64,000 nt of DNA from Parvibaculum sp. (GTDB taxonomy: Bacteria > Pseudomonadota > Alphaproteobacteria > Parvibaculales > Parvibaculaceae), in assembly GCF_030651915.1 (NCBI RefSeq), contig NZ_JAUSBV010000007.1, forward strand, positions 113,385-177,384, given 5' to 3'. This document shows positions 1 through 12,158 of the stretch, piece after piece. Each line of letters starts with the position of its first letter. Positions within the stretch are counted from its first letter, which is position 1. The notes below the pieces were generated by a model. The model was not told where the DNA came from and ran no database searches. It saw only the letters and a program-made list of their open reading frames with translations. The position numbers and the translations under genes were made by a program.

Positions 1-2
1 AG

Positions 3-1466
3 CTGTCGATCTCGCCGTGGCACGGTGTGACGACGGTCGTGGTGGGCAATTGCGGCTTCGGCATCGCACCGACGCGCAAGGAGCACCGCAGCCTTATTCT
101 GCGGACGCTCGAGAATGTCGAGGGCATGAGCGTCAAGGCGCTTGAGGCCGGTCTCGGCGACGATTGGGGGTTCGAGACGTTTCCCGAATATCTCGATGTC
201 GTGGAAAAGAAGGGTACGTTGATCAACGTGGCCGTTCTTCTGGGGCATACGCCGCTGCGCCTTTATGCCCTCGGACCTGAATCCACCGAACGGGCGGCGC
301 GGCCGGACGAGGTCAGGCGCATGAAGGGCATCATGCGTGAAGGACTGGAGGCAGGCGCGCTCGGCTATGCGACTTCGAAATCGCCGACGCATGTAGGCTA
401 TGAGGGGCGGCCGGTTCCAAGCCGGCTGGCGGAGTTCAGCGAGATACGGGAGATCGCGTCGGCGCTGGGCGAGGCGGGCGAAGGCGTGATACAGGCCACC
501 GTCGGCAAGGAGTTGTCGTTCGACGAATTCGCGGAATTGAACCGCGTTTCCGGCCGCCATGTCAGTTGGACGGCGTTGCTGGGCGGTGGCGGTGTGCTGA
601 ATGTCGGCTCGGCAGCCGAGCAGTTGGCGCGCTCAAACGAACTTCAATCGGCTGGTTACGCAGTATTTCCGCAGGTCACCTGCAGGCCGCTCAATTTTGA
701 ATTTCGATTCGAACAGCCGTTTCTGTTCCAGAGCATGCCGGTCTTCGCGCCGGTGAACAAAGCCGACCGCGCGGAAAAACTGAGGCTTTACGCCGACAAC
801 TCTTTCCGGTCGGGATTCCGGGACGCGATGCGTGGCCCGATGCTCAATGCATGGGACAAAGCGGTCATCGCTCATTGTCCGGATCGGCCGGAGTTCGGGG
901 AACGGCTGGTGAGCGACGTAGCCGCAGAACTAGGATGCAACTCGATCGATCTTGCGCTGGATCTTTCGATTCAAAGCGATCTGCAAGCGCGGTTCCGTCT
1001 GCCTGTCGCGAACGCGGACGAAGATGAGGTGGCAACGTTGCTGCGCGATTCCTGCACGGTGCTTGGCCTCTCGGACGCAGGCGCGCATGCGAGCCAACTC
1101 TGCGATGCGTGTTTTTCCACCCATCTTCTCGGGAGATGGGTCCGTGAAAAGCACGTCTTGACGCTGGAGGAGGCGGTGCGGATGCTGACATCGCGGCCCG
1201 CCGAGGTGTTCGGCATCAAGGATCGCGGTCGCCTTGCTGTGGGAATGCCCGCCGATGTCCTGATCTTCGACGCCGAAACGGTTGGCGCAAGTTCCCTTCG
1301 CAGAGTCTACGACCTGCCTGCTGGCGAAGACCGGCTGATTTCCGATGCTTCGGGCATTTCGGCCGTCGTCGTCAACGGGACATTGGTCCGGCGCAATGGC
1401 GTCGACGTGTTGGGCGCCGAAGGTCGTTTGCCAGGCCGCCTGTTGCGACATGGCGCGGCGGCCTGA
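3..1466 (+). CDS. D-aminoacylase / N-acyl-D-amino-acid deacylase family amidohydrolase, 5' partial
   Basis: The reading frame is open to the left window edge. A GTG at 27 could start a 479-residue protein, but the frame continues upstream in family-typical sequence (SPWHGVTT), so the gene is cut by the window and lacks about 60-80 residues carrying the first metal-binding HxH. Visible family marks are VGNCGFGIAP near the start, the C-terminal LSDAGAHAS segment and a closing amidohydrolase beta-strand stretch (GRLAVGMPADVLIFD). Relatives are zinc hydrolases that cleave N-acyl groups from D-amino acids or related amides. An esterase starts 15 bases downstream on the same strand, suggesting cotranscription. 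The true substrate is unknown. Confidence 0.85.
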   Translation: MSISPWHGVTTVVVGNCGFGIAPTRKEHRSLILRTLENVEGMSVKALEAGLGDDWGFETFPEYLDVVEKKGTLINVAVLLGHTPLRLYALGPESTERAARPDEVRRMKGIMREGLEAGALGYATSKSPTHVGYEGRPVPSRLAEFSEIREIASALGEAGEGVIQATVGKELSFDEFAELNRVSGRHVSWTALLGGGGVLNVGSAAEQLARSNELQSAGYAVFPQVTCRPLNFEFRFEQPFLFQSMPVFAPVNKADRAEKLRLYADNSFRSGFRDAMRGPMLNAWDKAVIAHCPDRPEFGERLVSDVAAELGCNSIDLALDLSIQSDLQARFRLPVANADEDEVATLLRDSCTVLGLSDAGAHASQLCDACFSTHLLGRWVREKHVLTLEEAVRMLTSRPAEVFGIKDRGRLAVGMPADVLIFDAETVGASSLRRVYDLPAGEDRLISDASGISAVVVNGTLVRRNGVDVLGAEGRLPGRLLRHGAAA

Positions 1467-1481
1467 GGAGGGCGTGCAAAA

Positions 1482-2375
1482 ATGAGTCTTGAGGAACTTG
1501 CTATCGTTCGTCAGCTGCTTACGGGCCTTGTGACCGAGGAGGCTCGTTCTCTTGAGGATTTTCGTACCTCGTATGACGAGGCCGGAAAAGCATTCGGTCT
1601 TCCCGAAGGCGTGACAGTCACGCCGGTTTCCGCCGGCGGGGTTCCCGGCGAATGGCTGGCACCGGCTGCCGGCGCCGGCAAGCGGGTTTTGCTCTATCTG
1701 CATGGAGGGGGCTATGCGCTTGGTTCTCTCGACTCGCATCGCCATCTTGCGGCGCATATAGCTCTTGCCCTGAATGGCCGGGTTCTGCTGATCGACTACA
1801 GACGGTCGCCAGAGCATCCATTTCCGGCTGCGGTCGATGATGCACTTGCTTCTTATCGCTGGTTAATCGAGACGGGTGTCGATCCGGCGAAGCTCGCCGT
1901 GGCAGGAGATTCGGCTGGCGGCGGTCTGACGGTCGCCACGCTTCTTGCGGCGCGCGATGCCGGTCTCAGACTTCCGGCCGCAGCCGTTTGTATTTCGCCT
2001 TGGGCCAATCTTGAAAATAAAGGCGCATCTTACGGCGCGAAGGCGAATGTGGACCCGATGGTGCGCCATGCCGATCTTGAGCTATGGACGGCGGCCTATC
2101 TGGGTACTTCAACCCCGCGCAGGATGCCTCTAGCATCGCCAGTATACGCCGATCTCAAGGGATTGCCGCCATTCCTGATTCAGGTCGGCAGTTCGGAGGT
2201 TTTGCTCTCGGATAGCCATTTACTGGCCGATAGATTGAAAGAAGTCGGCGTATCCGCCGATCTCCATGTCTGGCCGAACATGATTCATGTCTGGCACTGG
2301 TTTGCGCCGGTCTTGAGCGAAGGCCGGGCGGCGATCGACGAGATGGCCAGCTTCCTGAATACAAAGCTCGGATGA
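1482..2375 (+). CDS. alpha/beta hydrolase, hormone-sensitive-lipase (HSL) family esterase
   Basis: A 297-residue cytoplasmic-type hydrolase. The HSL oxyanion motif HGGGY is at residues 74-78 and the nucleophile elbow GDSAGG at 142-147 (Ser144). A C-terminal histidine in the MIHVWHWF stretch fits the catalytic triad. HSL esterases cleave short acyl esters and lactones. It follows the amidohydrolase by 15 bases. Its stop codon ends exactly one base before the stop of the convergent IclR gene, with no intergenic space. A role in opening a lactone or ester in the surrounding alicyclic/aromatic catabolism is inference. Confidence 0.9.
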   Translation: MSLEELAIVRQLLTGLVTEEARSLEDFRTSYDEAGKAFGLPEGVTVTPVSAGGVPGEWLAPAAGAGKRVLLYLHGGGYALGSLDSHRHLAAHIALALNGRVLLIDYRRSPEHPFPAAVDDALASYRWLIETGVDPAKLAVAGDSAGGGLTVATLLAARDAGLRLPAAAVCISPWANLENKGASYGAKANVDPMVRHADLELWTAAYLGTSTPRRMPLASPVYADLKGLPPFLIQVGSSEVLLSDSHLLADRLKEVGVSADLHVWPNMIHVWHWFAPVLSEGRAAIDEMASFLNTKLG

Positions 2376-3215
2376 TTACGGCGCTATATCATCGTCGCCT
2401 TCGAGCTGGTCCACGTCGCCGAGGGTCTCCTTAGGGCTTTGACCGTTTTGTGAAATGTGCTCGGCGATGGCGTTTTTCAATAACTCTGCGAATGTTTGTT
2501 TGCGACTGCGAAAATACTCTTTGGGAGCGGCTATTCCGATGGCGACCGGACGTCCGGACGGACCCGTCGGAATGGGCATCGCCAGCATGGTGGCCCCCGG
2601 AGTCACGAGATCGCTGTAAAGCGCGAAGCCGCGTTTTCTGATTCTTTGCAGTTCGTCTTCGATCTCCTGCGTCGATGCCCGCCGCTCCGGCATGGCGGCA
2701 AGGGCGTCCTGAATCAAACGTCTCGCTTCGAGCAAGGGAAGTTCGCTGAGCAGAACGCGGCCAATCGTCGAAAAAGCGAGCATTCGCCTGGTGCTTGGCT
2801 TGACATGAAAGCGGATGGGCGACGTGCCTTGAATCACCTTTACATATTGAGCATGGTTTCCCAGACGCGCAGCAAGGATGATCGTGCACCCCGTATCGGC
2901 CGAAAGCCGTCTCATAAGGCGCTGAACATTCCGGATCGGTAACGCCTCGGCCTCCACCCAGTTTCCCAGCAGAGATATCCGGATGCTCGGAAAAAAAGTC
3001 CTGCCCCGGTCGTCGTGCTCCAGATAACCGAGGCTGACAAGGCTCTTCAAAAGAGCTGCGGTGCTGGAATGAGGATAACTCAGCGCCTGCGCCACGTCTT
3101 GAATCGTCACCGGGCGTCTGACTTCGTCGAAATACTCGAAAATCTCCAGAACGCGGGTCGCGGATTTTACCGTTGCCGCCGAGGGTAGTTCGGATTTGAG
3201 GATGTTAGTGTTCAT
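2376..3215 (-). CDS. IclR-family transcriptional regulator
   Basis: A 279-residue protein with an N-terminal winged helix-turn-helix (about residues 18-75; segments TIQDVAQAL and SSTAALLKSLVSLGYL) and a C-terminal IclR effector-binding domain. IclR proteins are dimeric and often control aromatic or fatty-acid catabolic genes, binding a pathway metabolite in the C-terminal domain. It lies 58 bases downstream of the large flavin oxidoreductase in the same orientation, so it may be cotranscribed with the 6796-to-2376 minus-strand group and regulate it. No clear palindrome was found just upstream of its start. Confidence 0.92.
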   Translation of the reverse strand: MNTNILKSELPSAATVKSATRVLEIFEYFDEVRRPVTIQDVAQALSYPHSSTAALLKSLVSLGYLEHDDRGRTFFPSIRISLLGNWVEAEALPIRNVQRLMRRLSADTGCTIILAARLGNHAQYVKVIQGTSPIRFHVKPSTRRMLAFSTIGRVLLSELPLLEARRLIQDALAAMPERRASTQEIEDELQRIRKRGFALYSDLVTPGATMLAMPIPTGPSGRPVAIGIAAPKEYFRSRKQTFAELLKNAIAEHISQNGQSPKETLGDVDQLEGDDDIAP

Positions 3216-3273
3216 GCGACAACTCTGATTTCATATGGTCTCTTGCCGCGCCCTCGTTTTTTCATTTGTTTCC

Positions 3274-6187
<2,914 letters not shown>

Positions 6188-6226
6188 TGTCCCGATCCTG
6201 CTCTTGAATTGTTATTTCTCCTGCGC

Positions 6227-6796
6227 TCAAGGCTTCTTGCCATCCGGCGGCCAGGCGACGACGCCATCCTCAAGCGGGATTTTCAGGCTCTTGAGCAGTT
6301 GCGAGAAAAGCGTCCAGTTGCCGATGGCGACAACCAGTTCGATACGTTCTTCGGCCGTTTTCAGGTGCGCGGCACATGCGGCCCAGGTGGCGTCCGAAAT
6401 CATGCCGCCGTCGAGCGTCTCGTCGGTCGCGGCGAGAATGGCGCGGTCGGCGTCGGACAGGCAGGAGGCATTTTTCCAGTCCCGCGTCGCGACCAGATCC
6501 GCTTCCGGAATGTCCAGCATACGGGCGACCCGCCAATGCTGTGTCCATTCATAGAGTGATTTCGTTTTCCAGCCGATGCGCATGATGATGAGTTCCCGCA
6601 GTCTCGCATCGAGCTTGTTGCCTTGGAAAAGCAGGGTGGTCAGCGTCGAAGCAAGCTCGCGCGCTACATCGGGATGTCGGAGCAAAACCCGGAAGACGCT
6701 GAGTGGCGCCATTTGTTCGGATATGCCGGCTTTCGCTGCCGCGGCTGCCGCATCCGCCACAGACAGCAGGGGAACCCTGGGTGTTTCGTCAGCCAT
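6227..6796 (-). CDS. carboxymuconolactone decarboxylase (CMD)/AhpD-like family protein
   Basis: A 189-residue protein. The ATG at 6796 is chosen because GGGAGGA lies 11 bases upstream; an upstream in-frame ATG would add 25 basic residues without family similarity. The CMD core is seen in the segments LRELIIMRIGWKTKSLYEW and the following QHW. The CxxC pair of AhpD-type peroxidases is absent and the helix reads YEWTQH, so a thiol peroxidase role is unlikely. It is the first gene of the minus-strand operon and is divergent from the zinc alcohol dehydrogenase, with an operator-like palindrome between them. Its biochemical role is unknown. Confidence 0.8.
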   Translation of the reverse strand: MADETPRVPLLSVADAAAAAAKAGISEQMAPLSVFRVLLRHPDVARELASTLTTLLFQGNKLDARLRELIIMRIGWKTKSLYEWTQHWRVARMLDIPEADLVATRDWKNASCLSDADRAILAATDETLDGGMISDATWAACAAHLKTAEERIELVVAIGNWTLFSQLLKSLKIPLEDGVVAWPPDGKKP

Positions 6797-6859
6797 TATT
6801 TTTAATCCTCCCAAATTTGGCGAAGCCGGAAGTTTAGGTCTTCGCATCTTGCTTTTGAA

Positions 6860-6878
6860 CCTGTATAACACATACAGG
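6860..6878. promoter_or_regulatory. 19-bp hyphenated palindrome in divergent promoter region (operator candidate)
   Basis: The perfect 7-bp arms CCTGTAT (6860-6866) and ATACAGG (6872-6878) are separated by five bases. They lie 64 bases before the start of the CMD-like gene and 65 before the alcohol dehydrogenase start. The nested sequence TAACACATA (6866-6874) recurs inverted as TATGTGTTA at 6893-6901, so two sites may exist. Size and symmetry suit a dimeric regulator; which one is not shown. Confidence 0.6.
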
Positions 6879-6942
6879 CATTAAAAAATATATATGTGTT
6901 ATCGACGCATTGTCGGTGCCGACACGAAACGGGGAGTTGAAA

Positions 6943-8037
6943 ATGTTGCCGAAAAAATCGATGGCGATGGTGCAGACGGCTCCGCGCAAACTCGAAGCCC
7001 GCGATTTGCCCATCCCCCAGATCGCCGACGACAGCGCTATCCTCCGTATCGAAGCTTGCGGCATTTGCGGCAGCGATTACGAACAATACGAAGGGGCCTT
7101 GCGGACTCCGATGCCGGTGATTCCGGGGCATGAACCTCTCGGAATCATCGAGGCGATCGGCGACAAGGCTGCCAGGCGCTGGGGTGTCGATGTCGGCGAC
7201 CGGGTCGCCATCGAGACGATGTTGTCATGCCATTGCTGCGACACCTGTGTCGGCGGACATTATCACCTCTGCGACCGCCGCCAGATCTACTCATATATTC
7301 CGCTTACGGAGGCGCCGGGTCTCTGGGGCGCCTATTCGCAATATATGTATCTCGCGCCCAACACGATCCTTCACAAGATGGACAAGAACCTTCCGGCGGA
7401 GCTGGCGGTCATGTTCAATCCGCTGGGCGCAGGCTTTCGCTGGGCGGTGGAGATTCCGCAGACGCAGGTTGGCGATACCGTTTTGATTTTTGGGCCCGGA
7501 CAGCGCGGGCTCGCGAGCGTCGTTGCCGCGCGTGAAGCCGGCGCGGGAAAGATCATAGTCACAGGACTTGCGGCCGATTCAAACAAGCTCCAGATGGCGC
7601 TCGCTCTTGGCGCCGATCACATCATCGATGTGCAGAACGAAAATGTTGTCGATCGCGTGCGGGCGCTGACAAACGGAAAGGGCGCGGACGTCATCGTTGA
7701 AGTCACGTCCTACGCGACTCAGCCGGTTCGTGATGCGCTGGATTGTGTACGTATGGGCGGAACGGTCGTCCTTGCCGGCGTCAAGGGATTTAAGCCTGTC
7801 TCCGACTTCGTGTCCGACCTTATCGTCATGAAGGAAATCACCATCAAAGGCGCAATCGGCGTTACGTCGTCGGGATACAAGAAGGCGATCGAGATGATCG
7901 AGCGCCGCAAATATCCTCTTGAACTCATGCATACTCATAATTTCGAGCTTGAGGAAGCTGAACTGGCGATCAAGACGCTGGCGCGCCAGATCGAGGGACA
8001 GGAATCCGTCCATTCATGTCTCATTCCGGTGACTTGA
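6943..8037 (+). CDS. zinc-dependent alcohol dehydrogenase, MDR family
   Basis: A 364-residue medium-chain dehydrogenase. The ATG at 6943 has GGGGAG eight bases upstream; a TTG at 6910 would lengthen it by 11 residues. Catalytic zinc ligands are Cys42 (CGICGSD context), His63 and Glu64 (PGHE). A structural zinc cluster uses cysteines around residues 96-110. The nucleotide-binding loop reads GPGQRG instead of the usual GxGxxG. It should oxidise an alcohol to a ketone or aldehyde with NAD(P)+. It opens the plus-strand run leading into thiolase-like and acyl-CoA dehydrogenase genes and shares a divergent regulatory region with the CMD-like gene. Confidence 0.9.
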   Translation: MLPKKSMAMVQTAPRKLEARDLPIPQIADDSAILRIEACGICGSDYEQYEGALRTPMPVIPGHEPLGIIEAIGDKAARRWGVDVGDRVAIETMLSCHCCDTCVGGHYHLCDRRQIYSYIPLTEAPGLWGAYSQYMYLAPNTILHKMDKNLPAELAVMFNPLGAGFRWAVEIPQTQVGDTVLIFGPGQRGLASVVAAREAGAGKIIVTGLAADSNKLQMALALGADHIIDVQNENVVDRVRALTNGKGADVIVEVTSYATQPVRDALDCVRMGGTVVLAGVKGFKPVSDFVSDLIVMKEITIKGAIGVTSSGYKKAIEMIERRKYPLELMHTHNFELEEAELAIKTLARQIEGQESVHSCLIPVT

Positions 8038-8127
8038 TCAGTCCACAGGATATTTTTCAAATGGAAGGCCGGCGGCCGCTCATCGAAAAAGCCGCGTGCG
8101 GGGAACAAGGATGATGAGGGCAGATTC

Positions 8128-9297
8128 GTGAAGAATTTCAGCGACAAGGCCGCGATCGTCGGGATCGGCGAGACCAGTTATGTAAAGGGATCGGACCAGA
8201 CGGCCGTGGCCATGATGCTCGATGCCGCCAGGCGGGCCATCGCGGATGCGGGGCTGAAGCCTAGGGACATTGACGGCATGGTGCCGCCGCCCGTCTATAC
8301 AACGTCGGAGGAATTGGCCGCCAACCTCGGCGTCGATGTGCTGCGATATGCCTCGACGGTCAACATGGGAGGCGCGAGCCCGACCACGGCGTTGCAGAAT
8401 GCCGCCATGGCCGTGGCCTCCGGCGTCTGCGACAACGTGCTGGTCACGCTCGGCTGGAACGGCTATTCGGCGCTGCGTCCCAAGGCGGGGGTGCCGCCAA
8501 GCCGGCCGATGAATATGAACACGCTGACTTCGACCATCCGGGGTTACTATCTTCCCTATGGCGTTCTGTTGCCGGTGCAGATGTATGCCTGGCTCGCGAC
8601 GCGGCACTCGAAACTTTACAACGTCAGCCCCGAGGCGACGGGTTGGATCGCGATGGCGTGCCGCAAGCATGCCCAGCTCAACGACCGCGCCCTGACCTGC
8701 GGCCAACCGATGACGATGGATGACTACATGCGGTCGCGCATGGTGTCCTCCCCGTTCCGTTTATTCGATTGCTGTCTCGAAACGGATGGGGCCTGCGCCG
8801 TCGTGGTGACGAGCGCCGAGCGGGCGAAGGACTTGCCTCACAGGCCAGTCTATATCTCCGGCGCGGCCGAGGGCCATCCTTATCCTGCCGACGATATTCC
8901 GTCGCGGCCGGACCCCTTCAAGATCGGTTTGAGCTATGCCGCGCCGCGCGCTTTCGCCATGGCCGGTGTGACGCCGAAGGACATGGACTTTCTGCAGGTC
9001 TATGACTGCTTCACCTATGTCGTGCTACTGCAACTCGAAGCCCTGGGCTATTTCGAGCCGGGCGGCGCACTCGATTTCGTCAAGGATGGACAGATCGAAC
9101 TCGGCGGCAATTTTCCGCTCAATACGCATGGCGGTCTTTTGAGCGAGGCGCATGTGTGGGGCCTCAATCATGTACTTGAGGCGACACGCCAATTGCGCGG
9201 AGATGCGGGCAAGCGGCAAATTCCGGACGCTGAAATCGGACTCGTGACCGGATGGGGTGATCTGGGCGATGGCAGCCTCGCGATTTTGAGGAGGTAA
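8128..9297 (+). CDS. thiolase-like / lipid-transfer protein (Ltp2-type, probable acyl-CoA retro-aldolase)
   Basis: A 389-residue thiolase-fold protein starting with GTG at 8128. N-terminal [10 protein letters not shown] and the C-terminal NTHGG and GWGDLGDG segments place it in the SCP-x/lipid-transfer thiolase group. At the position where thiolases carry the nucleophilic cysteine the sequence reads MGGAS, so Cys is absent. That is the pattern of Ltp2-type enzymes, which with a DUF35 partner cleave a 3-hydroxyacyl-CoA by retro-aldol reaction in steroid side-chain degradation. A DUF35 gene follows two bases downstream, as expected for such a complex. The substrate here is unknown. Confidence is high for the fold and moderate for aldolase activity. 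Confidence 0.82.
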   Translation: MKNFSDKAAIVGIGETSYVKGSDQTAVAMMLDAARRAIADAGLKPRDIDGMVPPPVYTTSEELAANLGVDVLRYASTVNMGGASPTTALQNAAMAVASGVCDNVLVTLGWNGYSALRPKAGVPPSRPMNMNTLTSTIRGYYLPYGVLLPVQMYAWLATRHSKLYNVSPEATGWIAMACRKHAQLNDRALTCGQPMTMDDYMRSRMVSSPFRLFDCCLETDGACAVVVTSAERAKDLPHRPVYISGAAEGHPYPADDIPSRPDPFKIGLSYAAPRAFAMAGVTPKDMDFLQVYDCFTYVVLLQLEALGYFEPGGALDFVKDGQIELGGNFPLNTHGGLLSEAHVWGLNHVLEATRQLRGDAGKRQIPDAEIGLVTGWGDLGDGSLAILRR

Positions 9298-9299
9298 AA

Positions 9300-9716
9300 A
9301 TGGAAATTCAGCAACCGAAATATCCTCAGCCCGCGACTGTCGATCCGGTCGACGCGGAATTCTGGAAGCTTTGCCAGGACGGCGTCCTGCGTTTTCAACA
9401 ATGCAGCTATTGCGATACATGGCGGTTCCTGCCGCGTTACATGTGCGCAAAATGTAGCTCGCCGAATTACGAGTGGAAGCCGAGCAGCGGGCGCGGCCGC
9501 ATTTTTTCCTGGACGGTGACCTACCAGCCCTTTCATCCGGCTTTCGCCCGCGACGTGCCCTATATAGCTGCGGTCGTGGAATTGGACGAAGGCGTCCGCA
9601 TGGCGACGCGCTTGCTTGACTGCGACCCGGAGGCGGTGAAACTCGACATGCCTGTGACCCTTGTCTTCAAGGACATCGGCGACGGATTCAAGCTTCCGTG
9701 TTTCAAGCCTGCCTGA
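9300..9716 (+). CDS. DUF35 / Zn-ribbon OB-fold protein, partner of thiolase-like protein
   Basis: A 138-residue protein with an N-terminal rubredoxin-like zinc ribbon (CSYCDTW, then CAKC about 15 residues on) and a C-terminal OB fold (IFSWTVTYQPFHP; ATRLLDCD). GGAGG stands just before its ATG and it starts two bases after the thiolase-like gene. DUF35 proteins form obligate complexes with thiolase-like enzymes such as Ltp2-ChsH2, binding the acyl-CoA near the interface. Translational coupling here supports a complex with the preceding protein. A paralogous pair is at 22296-23860. Confidence 0.88.
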   Translation: MEIQQPKYPQPATVDPVDAEFWKLCQDGVLRFQQCSYCDTWRFLPRYMCAKCSSPNYEWKPSSGRGRIFSWTVTYQPFHPAFARDVPYIAAVVELDEGVRMATRLLDCDPEAVKLDMPVTLVFKDIGDGFKLPCFKPA

Positions 9717-9760
9717 AATAAAAGTAGAGCCAATCGCCATCGACGCATCGGAGATCTGGA

Positions 9761-10954
9761 ATGGATCTAGCATACGGCCCCAAATACGAGGCTTTCCGGG
9801 AAGAGGTCAGGGCGTTCCTGACAAAACACAAGGATCAGGCGCCGAGGGGCCTTGGCGCCGCCGGGCGTCCGTCTCCTGAAGCCTGTTCCTGGCAGCAACT
9901 GTTGATCCAGCACGGCTATGCGGCGCGGACGATTCCGAAAGACTATGGCGGCTATGGCGCCAAGCCGGACATTCTGGAATCGCGTATCATCGCGGAGGAA
10001 TTTTCCAGCGCTCGTGTACCTTCTGCGTTGCAGAACCAGGGTATCTCCATGCTGGTGCCGACGCTTCTGGAACTTGGCACCGAGGAGCAAAAGAAAAAAT
10101 GGGTGAAGCCGACGCTTCGCGGCGAGGTGGTCTGGTGCCAGGGATATTCCGAGCCGGGTTCAGGTTCAGACCTCGCCAGCCTTCAGACCAAGGCGACTGA
10201 AGATGGCGACGATTTCGTCATCAACGGCCAGAAGATATGGACCAGCACCGCGCACGAGGCGGACATGATTTTCTGTCTGGTACGCACGGAGCCTGATAAA
10301 CCCAAGCATGAAGGCATTTCTTATCTGATCTTCTCGATGAAGACGCCGGGAATCGAAGTCCGTCCGCTCACTACCATGACGGGCCATGCCGAATTCAATG
10401 AAGTCTTCTTCACGGATGTGCGCGTACCGAAGACGCAGATCGTCGGCCAGCGCGGGCAGGGATGGCTCGTCGCCAACGCAACGCTGAAATACGAGCGCGG
10501 AATGCTGGGCGATCCGGCCGCCATGGAAACAAGGTTCCAGGCCCTTGTCGATCTGATGCGCGAGGAGACCGTCGACGGGCAGCGGGCCATCGACAATCCG
10601 ATTTTCCGGGACCGCCTGATAAGGCTTCAGGCGGAACTTGCCGCCATGAAGTTCAATGGGCTCCGGCTGCTGACCAGCGCGAGCAGGGGTGAGGACCCCG
10701 GCTTGGCGCGTCTGATCGTGAAGCTTCAATCCTGCGAACTTACCCATCAAATATCGGCGCTCGCGATCGACGTCATGGGAGAGTTTGGCGTTCTTTACGA
10801 CGACAGCCCCTATCTGCGCAGTCACGGCTCGTGGCAGTGGGGGTACATGTTTCAGCTTGGGCTCATCATCGGCGGCGGCACGGCGCAGATTCAGAAAAAC
10901 ATTATTTCGGAACGTGGGCTCGGTATGCCGCGCGAACCGAAGCTGGCAAAATAG
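9761..10954 (+). CDS. acyl-CoA dehydrogenase
   Basis: A 397-residue FAD-dependent acyl-CoA dehydrogenase. Family segments include the conserved WCQGYSEPGSGSDLASL FAD-site region, INGQKIWTS and the C-terminal GGGTAQIQKNIISER motif that contacts FAD. It introduces a 2,3-double bond into an acyl-CoA. It stands 45 bases after the DUF35 gene and 11 bases before a second acyl-CoA dehydrogenase that lacks the equivalent C-terminal motif. Such side-by-side unequal pairs form alpha2beta2 enzymes in steroid catabolism (for example FadE28-FadE29), so a heteromer is plausible here (inference). Confidence 0.9.
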   Translation: MDLAYGPKYEAFREEVRAFLTKHKDQAPRGLGAAGRPSPEACSWQQLLIQHGYAARTIPKDYGGYGAKPDILESRIIAEEFSSARVPSALQNQGISMLVPTLLELGTEEQKKKWVKPTLRGEVVWCQGYSEPGSGSDLASLQTKATEDGDDFVINGQKIWTSTAHEADMIFCLVRTEPDKPKHEGISYLIFSMKTPGIEVRPLTTMTGHAEFNEVFFTDVRVPKTQIVGQRGQGWLVANATLKYERGMLGDPAAMETRFQALVDLMREETVDGQRAIDNPIFRDRLIRLQAELAAMKFNGLRLLTSASRGEDPGLARLIVKLQSCELTHQISALAIDVMGEFGVLYDDSPYLRSHGSWQWGYMFQLGLIIGGGTAQIQKNIISERGLGMPREPKLAK

Positions 10955-10965
10955 GAATTCATCCG

Positions 10966-12051
10966 ATGGAATTTGCATTGTCGGAAGAGCAGCGCCTGTT
11001 GCAGGACAGCGTCCGCCGTTTTCTCGAACAGAATGCGCCGCTCGACAAGGTGCGCCTTGCCGCCGGAAACACGCATACCGTTCAGCGGTCCCTGTGGGCG
11101 GGCGCCAGCGAGCTGGGCATCCCCGGAATGCTGATCCCGGAAGATTTTGGCGGCATGGGTCTGGGGTTTCTCGATGCGGCGATCGTTTACGAGATGATCG
11201 GACGGCATGTGGCGCCTCTGCCCTTTCTCGGGACCACCGTCATGGCGCCGCTCGCGCTGATGCTCGCCGGCAGCGAGGCTCAACAGGAAAAGTGGCTTCC
11301 GAAGATCGCTGCGGGTGAGATTGTCGCAGGCGTGGCCATCACGGAAAAAATCGGCATCCGCGAAGATGCGGGCGTGAAAGCCCTGAATGGAAAGCTCACG
11401 GGCAAGTCCCTCTTCGTGATCGACTGGGCTGAGGCCGATTTCTACATCGTGGCCGACAGCGACCATGGACTCCATCTCGTTCTGCCCGATGCGAAGGGGT
11501 TGTCGCGGCGGGCGCTCAACACCATCGACAAGACCCGATCGGTTGGCGAGCTTGTCTTCGATCGGGTTGCGGCCGAGCCCTTGCCACGATCCAGCGCCGA
11601 CGCGGTAGCGCGGATGATAGATGCCGGCAGGGTCATGCTTGCAGCCGACACTCTCGGCGCGGGTCAGATGATGCTCGAAAAGGCGGTGGCTTATGCGGGA
11701 GAGCGCAAGCAGTTCGGCCGTGTGATCGGGTCGTTTCAGGCCGTGAAGCACCTCTGCGCCGAGATGGCGGCCGCTCTCGAACCATCGCGTTCGCTGGTGT
11801 GGTATGCGGCCCATGCGCTGGATGAAGTGCCCGGCGACGCGCGCCTCATGGCATGTCATGCCAAGAGCCACCTGTCGGAAGTGGGCCGCTTCGTCGCGCG
11901 CACCGCAACGGAGGTTCATGGCGGCATGGGCTTCACCGATTTGCTGGGCCTGCATTACTGGTTCAAGCGGATTGGGCTCGACCGGCAGTTGCTGGGCGGG
12001 CCGGAGTTGGTTCGTCTTGAAGCCGCGCGCTTGCAGGGCTGGGCTGCCTAG
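10966..12051 (+). CDS. acyl-CoA dehydrogenase, probable partner subunit of the preceding one
   Basis: A 361-residue protein. The ATG at 10966 begins the family-typical MEFALSEEQ; a longer frame from 10831 overlaps the previous gene and is rejected. It has the acyl-CoA dehydrogenase fold (EMIGRHVAPLPFLGT; YAGERKQFGRVIGSFQA; EVHGGMGFTD), but its C terminus ends in GGPELVRLEAARLQ, without the GGTxxIQ FAD-contact motif of the upstream gene. This asymmetry fits heteromeric acyl-CoA dehydrogenases in which the two chains share one FAD site. Start 11 bases after the upstream stop suggests coupled expression. Confidence 0.88.
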   Translation: MEFALSEEQRLLQDSVRRFLEQNAPLDKVRLAAGNTHTVQRSLWAGASELGIPGMLIPEDFGGMGLGFLDAAIVYEMIGRHVAPLPFLGTTVMAPLALMLAGSEAQQEKWLPKIAAGEIVAGVAITEKIGIREDAGVKALNGKLTGKSLFVIDWAEADFYIVADSDHGLHLVLPDAKGLSRRALNTIDKTRSVGELVFDRVAAEPLPRSSADAVARMIDAGRVMLAADTLGAGQMMLEKAVAYAGERKQFGRVIGSFQAVKHLCAEMAAALEPSRSLVWYAAHALDEVPGDARLMACHAKSHLSEVGRFVARTATEVHGGMGFTDLLGLHYWFKRIGLDRQLLGGPELVRLEAARLQGWAA

Positions 12052-12158
12052 ATCGCGACCAGGATATTGGGAAGCATAGATCCAGCTGTCGATGCGTGTT
12101 GCCGCGACGCACAGCGGCGCGGGAATATTTCCACCGGCCCGGCAATAAGAAGATACGC

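Noticed and set aside
2373..2378. Abutting stop codons of the esterase and IclR genes as a sign of disruption
   Set aside because: Both proteins have normal length and ends, so this is simply tight convergent packing.
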